This document shows, piece by piece, positions 14,302 to 21,069 of a DNA stretch of 22,862 nt (position 1 is its first letter; each line of letters begins with the position of its first letter). The stretch comes from JBIOUF01 sp044866695 (GTDB lineage Bacteria > Actinomycetota > Actinomycetes > Propionibacteriales > Nocardioidaceae). Under the pieces are notes generated by a model. The model searched no databases and was not told the origin of the DNA. It was given only the letters and a program-made list of their open reading frames with translations. Made by a program: the position numbers and the translations under genes. The stretch lies in contig JBIOUF010000265.1 of the NCBI GenBank assembly GCA_044866695.1, positions 1-22,862 on the forward strand, written 5' to 3'.

Positions 14302-15042
14302 TCAGCGCTCGTCGACCATCACGGCGATGGAGTAGTCGGTGGCACGGTAGCAGTGGTCGCCGTACTCGACCGCGTTGCCGTCGGCGTCGAAGGCCATCCG
14401 GGTCATGGTCAGCACCGGCGTCGACCCGCTCATCTCCATGTGCCGTCGCTCGAAGGCGGTGGGCATGCGCGCGCCGATCGTCTGCTGAGCCACCACGGGC
14501 CGGATGCCACGCTCGCGCAGCACCGCGTAGAGCCCGTTGGCCTCGAGCTCCTCGCGGCTGACGTCGCCGACCGAGGGGGGCAGCCAGTTGTGCATGATCG
14601 CCAGCGGGGTGTCGCCGGCGAGCCGGAGCCGGGTCACCGCCAGCATGGGCGTGTCCGGGGGGAGGTCCAGGCCTTCGGCCGCGACCGGGTACTCGCCCTT
14701 CTCGAAGGACAGCACCTCGGTGCGCGGCTTGCGGCCCTCGTTGGCCAGGTCGTCGTACAGGCTGGACAGCTTGAAGTGCCGGTGCACCTTGCGGTTCGCG
14801 ACGGTGGTGCCCAGCCCCCGGCGGCGCACCAGCAGGCCCTTGTCGACCAGCTCCTGGATCGCCCGGCGCACCGTGGGGCGGGACAGCTGCAGCCGCTCGG
14901 AGAGCGCGATCTCGTTCTCGAAGGCGTCGCCGGGGGCCAGTACGCCGTCGGTGATCGACTTCGTCAGCTGCTCGGCGAGCTGGTGGTACAGCGGCACGGG
15001 TGAGCCACGGTCGATCGTGACGTTCACCCGCTGGGCAGTCAT
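14302..15042 (-). CDS. GntR-family transcriptional regulator (HutC/UTRA type), probable inositol regulator
   Basis: The protein has 246 residues. The N-terminal winged helix (residues ~15-80) includes PLYHQLAEQLTKSI and the recognition region ALSERLQLSRPTVRRAIQELVDKGLLVRRRG. The C-terminal UTRA ligand-binding domain (~100-243) contains LRLAGDTPLAIMHNWLPP and VLTMTRMAFDADGNAVEYGDH. UTRA domains bind small metabolites, often a pathway intermediate. The gene is divergent from iolC with 171 bp between starts. Two copies of a palindrome-related site, one in this gap and one before mmsA, make it the likely repressor of the iol genes, like IolR of Corynebacterium. The ATG at 15042 has no ribosome site and lies 6 bases from a TAGTAT box, so the message is probably leaderless. 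Confidence 0.88.
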   Translation of the reverse strand: MTAQRVNVTIDRGSPVPLYHQLAEQLTKSITDGVLAPGDAFENEIALSERLQLSRPTVRRAIQELVDKGLLVRRRGLGTTVANRKVHRHFKLSSLYDDLANEGRKPRTEVLSFEKGEYPVAAEGLDLPPDTPMLAVTRLRLAGDTPLAIMHNWLPPSVGDVSREELEANGLYAVLRERGIRPVVAQQTIGARMPTAFERRHMEMSGSTPVLTMTRMAFDADGNAVEYGDHCYRATDYSIAVMVDER

Positions 15043-15048
15043 GCCGAC

Positions 15049-15054
15049 ATACTA
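15049..15054 (-). promoter_or_regulatory. Putative -10 box of the GntR gene (leaderless transcript)
   Basis: TAGTAT on the minus strand is followed by 6 bases and then the ATG, placing the expected transcription start at or next to the first base of the start codon. No Shine-Dalgarno is present. No good -35 box was found. Confidence 0.45.
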
Positions 15055-15084
15055 GCGAAAGAATGCTTCACCGACAGGTCGTGA

Positions 15085-15100
15085 GAATGTCAGGACAAAG
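15085..15100. promoter_or_regulatory. Candidate iol operator upstream of iolC
   Basis: GAATGTCAGGACAAAG matches the reverse complement of the mmsA palindrome (GAATGTCAGGACATTC) at 13 of 16 positions, with the left half-site perfect. It lies in the gap between the GntR gene and iolC. A TTGACT box starts 3 bases downstream (15103-15108), with CAGTCT 18 bases further (15127-15132) as a weak possible promoter for iolC. Confidence 0.6.
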
Positions 15101-15169
15101 TGTTGACTCGAAGCGGGGTCGGTTGACAGTCTGGTCCCCTCGACGCACCGGCAGTGAGGACGACTCGAC

Positions 15170-15217
15170 ATGCACAGTGGACTGGCGGACGCCGCACCGA
15201 CGGCGGACGCGGCATGA
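15170..15217 (+). CDS. Possible 15-codon leader peptide coupled to iolC
   Basis: An ATG at 15170 opens a 15-codon frame (MHSGLADAAPTADAA) whose TGA at 15215-15217 overlaps the iolC ATG (ATGA). It is preceded by GAGGA 9 bases upstream, a better ribosome site than iolC itself has. This is the layout of translational coupling. The peptide has no runs of one amino acid that would indicate attenuation. It could equally be chance, with iolC starting at an in-frame GTG at 15154. Confidence 0.4.
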   Translation: MHSGLADAAPTADAA

Positions 15218-16248
15218 CGGCGCGCCGCTTCGACCTGGTGTCGATGGGTCGCACCGGTGTCGACGTCTACCCGCTCGACCACGGGGTCGGCCTCGAGGAG
15301 GTCAAGACCTTCGAGAAGTTCCTCGGCGGCAGCGCCACGAACGTCGCCGTCGCGGCGGCCAGGTACGCCCGGTCGGTCGCCCTGGTCACGCGCACCGGAC
15401 AGGACGCCTTCGGCCGGTACGTCCGGCTCGAGGCGGCCCGGCTCGGCGTCGACCCCACCTTCATCACCGAGGTCGCGGGGCCGCCCACGCCGGTGACGTT
15501 CTGCGAGGTGTTCCCGCCCGACGACTTCCCCCTGTACTTCTACCGCTACCCCACCGCGCCGGACCTGCTCATCGAGGCCGACGAGCTCCCGCTGGAGGAG
15601 ATCCGGGAGGCCCGGGTGTTCTGGGCGACCGTCACGGGTCTGTCCCAGGAGCCGTCCCGCGGCGCCCACCACGCGGCGTGGCAGGCGCGGCAGCGGCGCC
15701 GGCACACCATCCTCGACCTCGACTACCGGCCGATGTTCTGGGCCGACCCGGGCGAGGCGTCGACGGAGGTCGGCAAGGCCTTGGAGCACGTGACGATCGC
15801 CATCGGCAACCGCGAGGAGTGCGAGGTCGCGGTCGGGGAGACCGAACCGCAGCGGGCCGCCGACGCACTGCTGGACCGCGGCCTGGAGATCGCCGTGGTC
15901 AAGCAGGGTCCGCGGGGGGTGCTGGCGGCCACCCGGGACGAGCGGGTCGAGGTGCCGCCGTACTTCGTCGAGGTGGTCAACGGGCTCGGTGCCGGCGACG
16001 CCTTCGGCGGCGCGTTCGTGCACGGCCTGCTCGAGGGCTGGCAGCTGCGCCGGATCCTGGAGTTCGCCAACGTCGCCGGCGCCCTGGTCGCCTCCCGACT
16101 GGAGTGCTCCACCGCCATGCCGGGCAGCCAGGAGGTCGAGGAGGCCCTGGCGACCTGGCGGGGCGGCTCCGGCGGCGCGCCGCAGGTCGATCGCCAGGCC
16201 GGTGCCCAGGCCGATGCCCAGCCCGAGACGAAGGACGCCCGACCATGA
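15214..16248 (+). CDS. iolC: 5-dehydro-2-deoxygluconokinase
   Basis: A 344-residue PfkB-family kinase that phosphorylates 2-deoxy-5-keto-D-gluconate in inositol catabolism. The N-terminal SMGRTGVDVYP (10-20) and FLGGSATNVAVAAAR (36-50) form the substrate side, and the PfkB signature GLGAGDAFGGAF (257-268, catalytic base Asp262) is intact. The DFPLYFYRYPTAPDLLI segment is typical of IolC. The last ~27 residues are a Gly/Ala/Gln-rich tail with no domain. The ATG at 15214 starts right before the homology and overlaps the stop of a short upstream frame. The stop overlaps the next gene by ATGA, so iolC and the aldolase are coupled. Transcription is probably controlled from the GntR/iolC gap. Confidence 0.92.
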   Translation: MTARRFDLVSMGRTGVDVYPLDHGVGLEEVKTFEKFLGGSATNVAVAAARYARSVALVTRTGQDAFGRYVRLEAARLGVDPTFITEVAGPPTPVTFCEVFPPDDFPLYFYRYPTAPDLLIEADELPLEEIREARVFWATVTGLSQEPSRGAHHAAWQARQRRRHTILDLDYRPMFWADPGEASTEVGKALEHVTIAIGNREECEVAVGETEPQRAADALLDRGLEIAVVKQGPRGVLAATRDERVEVPPYFVEVVNGLGAGDAFGGAFVHGLLEGWQLRRILEFANVAGALVASRLECSTAMPGSQEVEEALATWRGGSGGAPQVDRQAGAQADAQPETKDARP

Positions 16249-17126
16249 CCCCACACCCGGACCTCACCGAGATCCGAGCCCGCGAGCCAGGTCGCATCGC
16301 CGAGGGCTGGGCGCAGCGCACGCGCCGGCCCCTCCTCGGGGACGACGGGAGGCTGCTCGTCGTGGCCGCCGACCACCCCGCGCGGGGCGCGCTGGGAGTG
16401 CGCTCGGACACGATGGCCATGGCCAACCGCTACGAGCTGCTGGACCGGCTGGCCACCGCGCTCTCGCGCCCGGGCGTCGACGGCGTCCTGGGCACGCCCG
16501 ACATCCTCGACGACCTGCTGCTGATGGGTGCCCTGGAGGGCAAGCTCGTCATCGGGTCGATGAACCGGGGCGGCCTGCAGGGCGCGGTCTTCGAGCTCGA
16601 CGACCGGTTCACCGGGTACACCCCTCACGAGATCGCCGCGCGCGGGCTCGACGGCGGCAAGATGCTGACCCGCATCGCGCTCGGCGACCCCGGCACCGTC
16701 GCGACCCTCGAGGCGAGCGCGCAGGCGGTCTCCGCGCTCGCCGTGCGCGAGCTGATGGCGATGGTCGAGCCGTTCCTGTCGGTGGTCGAGGGGGGCCGGG
16801 TCCGCAACCTGCTCGACCCGGACAGCACGATCAGGTCCATCCACGTCGCCAACGGGCTGGGCGCCAGCAGTGCCTACACCTGGCTCAAGCTGCCCGTCGT
16901 GGAGGACCTGCCGCGCGTCATGGAGGCGACGACGCTGCCGACCCTGCTGCTGGGCGGGGACCCGACCGGCGACCCGCACGACACCTACGAGACCTGGCGG
17001 AAGGCCCTGGACCTGCCCGCCGTACGCGGCCTGGTGGTCGGCCGTGCCCTGCTGTTCCCGCCGGACGGCGACGTCGCCGCGGCCGTCGACGTCGCCGCCG
17101 AGCTGGTGCACGGAGGGCGGTCTTGA
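16245..17126 (+). CDS. Cgl0158-family (beta/alpha)8-barrel protein, probable 2-deoxy-5-keto-gluconate-6-phosphate aldolase
   Basis: A 293-residue TIM-barrel protein resembling the DeoC/LacD class I aldolase group and the Corynebacterium iol-cluster protein Cgl0158. Visible features are LLVVAADHPARGALG (37-51) on the first strand, LVIGSMNRGGLQG (101-113), DGGKMLTRI (136-144) with Lys139, and AYTWLKLPVVED (210-221) with Lys215 as a candidate Schiff-base lysine. The window has no class II IolJ-type aldolase, and this gene sits directly after the kinase with a 4-base overlap, so it most likely cleaves the IolC product to DHAP and malonate semialdehyde. That reaction is inferred from position and fold; the lysine assignment is tentative. 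Confidence 0.8.
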   Translation: MTPHPDLTEIRAREPGRIAEGWAQRTRRPLLGDDGRLLVVAADHPARGALGVRSDTMAMANRYELLDRLATALSRPGVDGVLGTPDILDDLLLMGALEGKLVIGSMNRGGLQGAVFELDDRFTGYTPHEIAARGLDGGKMLTRIALGDPGTVATLEASAQAVSALAVRELMAMVEPFLSVVEGGRVRNLLDPDSTIRSIHVANGLGASSAYTWLKLPVVEDLPRVMEATTLPTLLLGGDPTGDPHDTYETWRKALDLPAVRGLVVGRALLFPPDGDVAAAVDVAAELVHGGRS

Positions 17127-17163
17127 GCGAGCGGGGCGAGCAGACGCGGCGGCCGGGGCGACC

Positions 17164-17178
17164 CGGGCCAGGGGCCCG
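17164..17178 (+). other. Short GC hairpin between the aldolase and iolB
   Basis: CGGGCC-AGG-GGCCCG forms a perfect 6-bp stem with a 3-base loop in the 73-bp gap before iolB. There is no U tract. It could stabilise or partly terminate the transcript, or be a chance feature of GC-rich DNA. Confidence 0.3.
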
Positions 17179-17199
17179 AACGGGCCGGGGGCGGTTGCC

Positions 17200-18120
17200 G
17201 TGAGCGACTCCCGGTGGGTCCTGCCGTCGGGCACCGCGGCGCGCGACGGCTTCGAGGTCGTCGTCGACGACCGCACCGACGGGTGGCAGCACACCGGCCT
17301 GCGCGTGGCGGACCTCGAGGCGGGAGCGGAGCGGACGGTCGAGGGCGGTTCCTGGGAGTACGTCGTCGTGCCGCTCTCCGGCGCGGTGTCGGTGCGGGCC
17401 ACCGACGCCGGTGGCACCAAGCACACCGCCGAGCTGGCCGGCAGGCCCTCGGTGTTCGCCGGTCCGACCGACGTCGCGTTCGTCCCGGCCGGCTCGTCGC
17501 TGACGGTCCAGGCCGTCAGCGGCCCGGCGCGGGTCGCGCTCTGTGGCGCCCGCACGGCCGGTGCCGGGTCGGCGCATCCGTTCCGCCACGTGACCGCCGG
17601 CGAGGTGGCCGTGGAGCTGCGCGGCGCCGGCCAGTGCTCGCGCGAGGTGCGCAACTTCGGTACGCCGGCGGTGCTGGACGCCGACTCCATCATCGCCTGC
17701 GAGGTGGTGACCCCCGCCGGCAACTGGAGCTCCTACCCTCCGCACAAGCACGACGAGGACCGCGACGGAGTCGAGACCGAGCTGGAGGAGATCTACCTCT
17801 TCGCCACGCAGGTGACCGCCGGGTCGCAGGTCGGTGAGGGCGCGGACCCGGTCGGCTACCAGCGGGTGTACGGGACCGCCGAACGCCCCATCGACGTGCT
17901 CGCCGAGGTGCGCACCGGTGACGTCGTGCTCGTGCCGCACGGCTGGCACGGCCCCTCGATGGCAGCGCCCGGGTACGACCTGTACTACCTCAACGTGATG
18001 GCCGGACCCGGCCGGGTCCGGGCCTGGCTGATCTGTGACGACCCCAGCCACGGCTGGGTACGCGACACCTGGGCCGGCCTGCCGGTCGACCCCCGACTGC
18101 CCCTGGGAGGGAACCGATGA
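17200..18120 (+). CDS. iolB: 5-deoxy-glucuronate isomerase
   Basis: A 306-residue bicupin that converts 5-deoxy-D-glucuronate to 2-deoxy-5-keto-D-gluconate. The C-terminal cupin carries the expected metal ligands: His182 and His184 in YPPHKHDED, Glu in TELEEIYLF (~194-197), and His247 in LVPHGWHGPS. The YYLNVMAGP segment follows, as in other IolB. The length is slightly above the usual ~270-300. The GTG at 17200 is preceded by a GGGGGCGG-type purine run and begins homology; upstream in-frame sequence is low-complexity. The stop overlaps the iolD start (ATGA). Confidence 0.93.
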   Translation: MSDSRWVLPSGTAARDGFEVVVDDRTDGWQHTGLRVADLEAGAERTVEGGSWEYVVVPLSGAVSVRATDAGGTKHTAELAGRPSVFAGPTDVAFVPAGSSLTVQAVSGPARVALCGARTAGAGSAHPFRHVTAGEVAVELRGAGQCSREVRNFGTPAVLDADSIIACEVVTPAGNWSSYPPHKHDEDRDGVETELEEIYLFATQVTAGSQVGEGADPVGYQRVYGTAERPIDVLAEVRTGDVVLVPHGWHGPSMAAPGYDLYYLNVMAGPGRVRAWLICDDPSHGWVRDTWAGLPVDPRLPLGGNR

Positions 18121-20084
18121 GCGCCCCTGCTGGACCAGCGTCAGGCACCGTCCGGCTCACCGTCGCGCAGGCCACGGTGGAGTTCCTGGCCCACCAGTGG
18201 TCGGAACGGGACGGCGAGCGGCAGCGGCTCTTCGCCGGCTGTTTCGGGATCTTCGGCCATGGCAACGTGGCCGGCATCGGGCAGGCGCTGCTGCAGCACG
18301 AGACCGCCGCACTGGACGCCGGCCGGGCGCCCGCCCTGCCCTACGTGCTGGCCCGCAACGAGCAGGCGATGGTGCACACCTCGGTGGCCTACGCCCGGCA
18401 GAAGGACCGGCTGCAGACCTGGGTGTGCACGGCCTCGGTCGGGCCGGGCTCGACCAACATGCTCACCGGCGCGGCGCTGGCCACGATCAACCGCCTCCCG
18501 GTGCTGCTGCTGCCCTCGGGCACCTTCGCGACCCGCCGGTCCGCGCCGGTGCTGCAGGAGCTCGAGGCACCGTACGCCGGCGACGTCACGGTCAACGACG
18601 CGTTCCGGCCGCTGTCGCGCTTCTTCGACCGGGTCGACCGCGCGGAGCAGCTGCCCGCCGCCCTGCTGTCGGCGATGCGGGTGCTCACCGACCCGGTGGA
18701 GACCGGCGCGGTCACGGTCGCCCTGCCCCAGGACGTCCAGGCCGAGGCCTACGACTGGCCGGTCGAGCTGTTCGCCGACCGAGTGTGGCACGTCGCGCGG
18801 CCACCGGCGGAGACGGCCCGGGTGCAGGCCGCGGCCGCGGCGATCCGCTCGGCGCGCCGGCCGATGGTGGTCGCCGGCGGAGGCGTGCACTACTCCGGCG
18901 CCGAGGCCGCCTTGCAGGCGTTCTGCGAGGCGACCGGCATCCCGGTGGGGGAGTCGCAGGCGGGGAAGGGCTCTCTGCCCCACGGCCACCCCCAGGAGAT
19001 GGGCGCAGTGGGGTCCACCGGCACGACCGCGGCGAACGCGCTGGCCGCCGAGGCCGACGTGGTGATCGGCGTCGGCACACGCTACAGCGACTTCACCACC
19101 GCGTCCCGGACCGCCTTCGCGAACCCGGACGTGCGCTTCGTCAACGTCAACGTGGCCGGATTCGACGCGGGCAAGCACTCCGGGCTGACCCTGGTGGCCG
19201 ACGCCCGTGAGGCGCTGCAGGCGTTGACCGAGGCGCTGGCCGGATACCGGGTGGGCCAGGCCTACCTCGACGAGCAGGCCCGGCTGTGGGCGGACTGGGA
19301 CTCCCAGGTCGAGGCGGCCTACCACCCGTCGGCGGAGGTGACCGGCGCACTGGCCCCGGGCCTGCTGACGCAGGGCGAGGTGCTGGGCGCGGTCAACGAG
19401 CTCACCGACCCACGCGACGTGGTGCTGTGTGCGGCCGGGTCGATGCCCGGCGACCTGCACAAGCTGTGGCGGGTGCGCGACCGCAAGGCCTACCACGTCG
19501 AGTACGGCTACTCCTGTATGGGCTACGAGGTGCCCGCCTCGATCGGGATCCGGCTGGCCGACGAGAGCCGGGACGTGTTCGCCATGGTCGGCGACGGCGG
19601 GTACCTGATGATGCCGACGGAGCTGGTCACCGCCGTCCAGGAGCGGGTCAAGGTCATCGTCGTCCTGGTGCAGAACCACGGGTTCCACTCGATCGGGTCG
19701 CTGTCGGAGGAGCTCGGGTCGCAACGGTTCGGCACCCGCTACCGGTTCCGCGAAGGCGGCCGGCTGGACGGCGACGTGCTGCCCGTCGACCTGGCCGCGA
19801 ACGCGCGCAGCCTCGGCGTACGCGTGATCGAGGTGGAGTCGCGCGACGACCTGGAGAAGGCGGTCCGCACCGCGAAGGAGGCGCCCGCTTACGAGGGTCC
19901 GGTGCTCGTCCACGTGAACACCGACCCGCTGGTGTACGCCCCCGACAGCAGGTCGTGGTGGGACGTGCCGGTCAGCCAGGTCTCCGAGCTGGACTCCACG
20001 CGTGCGGCCTACGACCGCTACCTGCGGCACGCCGAGGGCCAGCGGAGGTTCCTCACCCCCAGCGAAAGAGCCGACGCCCGCTGA
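18117..20084 (+). CDS. iolD: 3D-(3,5/4)-trihydroxycyclohexane-1,2-dione acylhydrolase
   Basis: A 655-residue thiamine-diphosphate enzyme that hydrolytically opens the cyclohexanedione ring to 5-deoxy-glucuronate. The N-terminal PYR domain has the catalytic Glu82 in LARNEQAMVH. The middle domain runs from ~210 to 370. The C-terminal PP domain has the GDG...N motif: Gly492-Asp493-Gly494 and Asn520 in VLVQNHG. IolD-specific stretches include FGIFGHGNVAGIGQAL (43-58) and VEYGYSCMGYEVPASIGI. Length is normal for the family. The start at 18117 overlaps the iolB stop and is preceded by GGGAGGGAA. A 53-bp gap with a strong ribosome site follows before the IolH-like gene. Confidence 0.95.
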   Translation: MSAPAGPASGTVRLTVAQATVEFLAHQWSERDGERQRLFAGCFGIFGHGNVAGIGQALLQHETAALDAGRAPALPYVLARNEQAMVHTSVAYARQKDRLQTWVCTASVGPGSTNMLTGAALATINRLPVLLLPSGTFATRRSAPVLQELEAPYAGDVTVNDAFRPLSRFFDRVDRAEQLPAALLSAMRVLTDPVETGAVTVALPQDVQAEAYDWPVELFADRVWHVARPPAETARVQAAAAAIRSARRPMVVAGGGVHYSGAEAALQAFCEATGIPVGESQAGKGSLPHGHPQEMGAVGSTGTTAANALAAEADVVIGVGTRYSDFTTASRTAFANPDVRFVNVNVAGFDAGKHSGLTLVADAREALQALTEALAGYRVGQAYLDEQARLWADWDSQVEAAYHPSAEVTGALAPGLLTQGEVLGAVNELTDPRDVVLCAAGSMPGDLHKLWRVRDRKAYHVEYGYSCMGYEVPASIGIRLADESRDVFAMVGDGGYLMMPTELVTAVQERVKVIVVLVQNHGFHSIGSLSEELGSQRFGTRYRFREGGRLDGDVLPVDLAANARSLGVRVIEVESRDDLEKAVRTAKEAPAYEGPVLVHVNTDPLVYAPDSRSWWDVPVSQVSELDSTRAAYDRYLRHAEGQRRFLTPSERADAR

Positions 20085-20120
20085 CCCGGGCCCTGCCACC
20101 CGTCCTTCAAGAAGCCCAGG

Positions 20121-20127
20121 AAAGGAG
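20121..20127 (+). promoter_or_regulatory. Ribosome binding site of the IolH-like gene
   Basis: AAAGGAG lies 10 bases upstream of the GTG at 20138 and decides that start, since the same frame is open far upstream through the iolD gene. Confidence 0.6.
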
Positions 20128-20137
20128 CTCGAGCCCC

Positions 20138-21022
20138 GTGAAGCTGGCCCTCGACCCCTACATGTTCCGCGACACCACGCCACTCCTCGAGCTGCCCGAC
20201 CTGGTGGCCTCCCTCGGCTATGAGTGGATCGAGCTGTCGCCGCGCGAGGACTTCACGCCGTTCTTCAACCACCCCCGGGTGGACGACGCAGGAGTGAAGC
20301 GCTTCCGCAAGGCGCTCTCCGACGCCAAGGTGGGGGTCTGCTCGGTGCTGCCGTTGTACCGGTGGAGCGGGCCGGACGAGGACGCCCGCCAGGCCGCGGT
20401 CCGCTACTGGAAGCGGGCGATCCAGATCGCCTCGCTGCTGGGCGTGGACACGATGAACTCGGAGTTCAACGGCAACCCCCGCGAGGCGGCGGTCTGCGAG
20501 GCGCAGTTCTGGCGGTCGATGGAGGAGCTCCTCCCGGTCTTCGAGCGCGAGGGCATCCGGCTCGTGCTGGAGCCGCACCCCGACGACTGGGAGGAGGACG
20601 GCAAGCGCGCCGTCGACCTGATCCGCGGCATCAACAGCGACAACGTGTCATTCCTCTACTGCGCGCCGCACACGTTCCACCAGGGCGACGACTGCAAGGG
20701 GATCACCGAGAAGGCCGGCGACCTGGTCACGATGGTCCACGTCGCCGACAGCTACGACCACACGGCCTCGTCCGGGCTGCGCTACATCGTCAACCCGCCC
20801 GGCTCGCAGGTCACCGTCCACCAGCACCTGGACATCGGACAGGGACAGGTCGACTTCGACGAGATGTTCTCCTGCCTGGAGGCGATCGGGTTCGACGGCG
20901 TCGTCTCGACGTGCGTCTTCGCCTGGGAGGAGCGGGCGCGCGAGTCGGCGACGTACAACCGCGACGCCATCCGGTCCTACCTGGACAAGTGGGCCACGTC
21001 TCCGACGCTTGTGTCCCCGTGA
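20138..21022 (+). CDS. IolH-like sugar phosphate isomerase/epimerase family protein
   Basis: A 294-residue xylose-isomerase-like TIM barrel (AP endonuclease family 2). N-terminal KLALDPYMFRDTTPLLELPD and GYEWIELSPREDF are typical of the IolH proteins of actinobacterial inositol clusters. Probable metal ligands are Glu145 (LEPHPDD), His178/His181 (APHTFHQ), His201 (VHVADSYDH) and residues of HQHLDIGQGQVDF (228-240). IolH is a known cluster member, but its exact reaction is not settled to my knowledge. It is distinct from IolE, the 2-keto-inositol dehydratase of the same superfamily, though an IolE-like role cannot be excluded because no other IolE is in the window. The ribosome site is AAAGGAG. 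Confidence 0.8.
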   Translation: MKLALDPYMFRDTTPLLELPDLVASLGYEWIELSPREDFTPFFNHPRVDDAGVKRFRKALSDAKVGVCSVLPLYRWSGPDEDARQAAVRYWKRAIQIASLLGVDTMNSEFNGNPREAAVCEAQFWRSMEELLPVFEREGIRLVLEPHPDDWEEDGKRAVDLIRGINSDNVSFLYCAPHTFHQGDDCKGITEKAGDLVTMVHVADSYDHTASSGLRYIVNPPGSQVTVHQHLDIGQGQVDFDEMFSCLEAIGFDGVVSTCVFAWEERARESATYNRDAIRSYLDKWATSPTLVSP

Positions 21023-21038
21023 ACGATGTTGTTAGAAT
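21009..21038 (+). promoter_or_regulatory. Putative promoter of mmsA
   Basis: TTGTGT (21009-21014) and TAGAAT (21033-21038) are separated by 18 bases, giving a plausible housekeeping-type promoter with its start near 21045. The -10 box overlaps the palindromic operator at 21035-21050, as expected for repression. The -35 box lies inside the last codons of the IolH-like gene. Confidence 0.5.
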
Positions 21039-21050
21039 GTCCTGACATTC
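21035..21050. promoter_or_regulatory. Candidate iol operator at the mmsA promoter
   Basis: GAATGTCCTGACATTC is a 16-bp inverted repeat, perfect except for the central CT. It lies 19 bases before the mmsA start codon. The related site at 15085-15100 lies between the GntR gene and iolC. Size and symmetry suit a GntR-family dimer. Confidence 0.68.
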
Positions 21051-21069
21051 GTAGTAGGGAGTCGTACAG

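Noticed and set aside
15154..15213. N-terminal extension of iolC to the GTG at 15154
   Set aside because: The extra 20 residues have no PfkB similarity and there is no ribosome site before 15154, while a GAGGA site fits the short frame at 15170. It is not fully excluded.
20138..21022. Assignment as IolE (2-keto-myo-inositol dehydratase)
   Set aside because: The N-terminal and metal-site segments look like the IolH group of actinobacterial clusters. IolE is the same fold, so this remains an alternative rather than the call.
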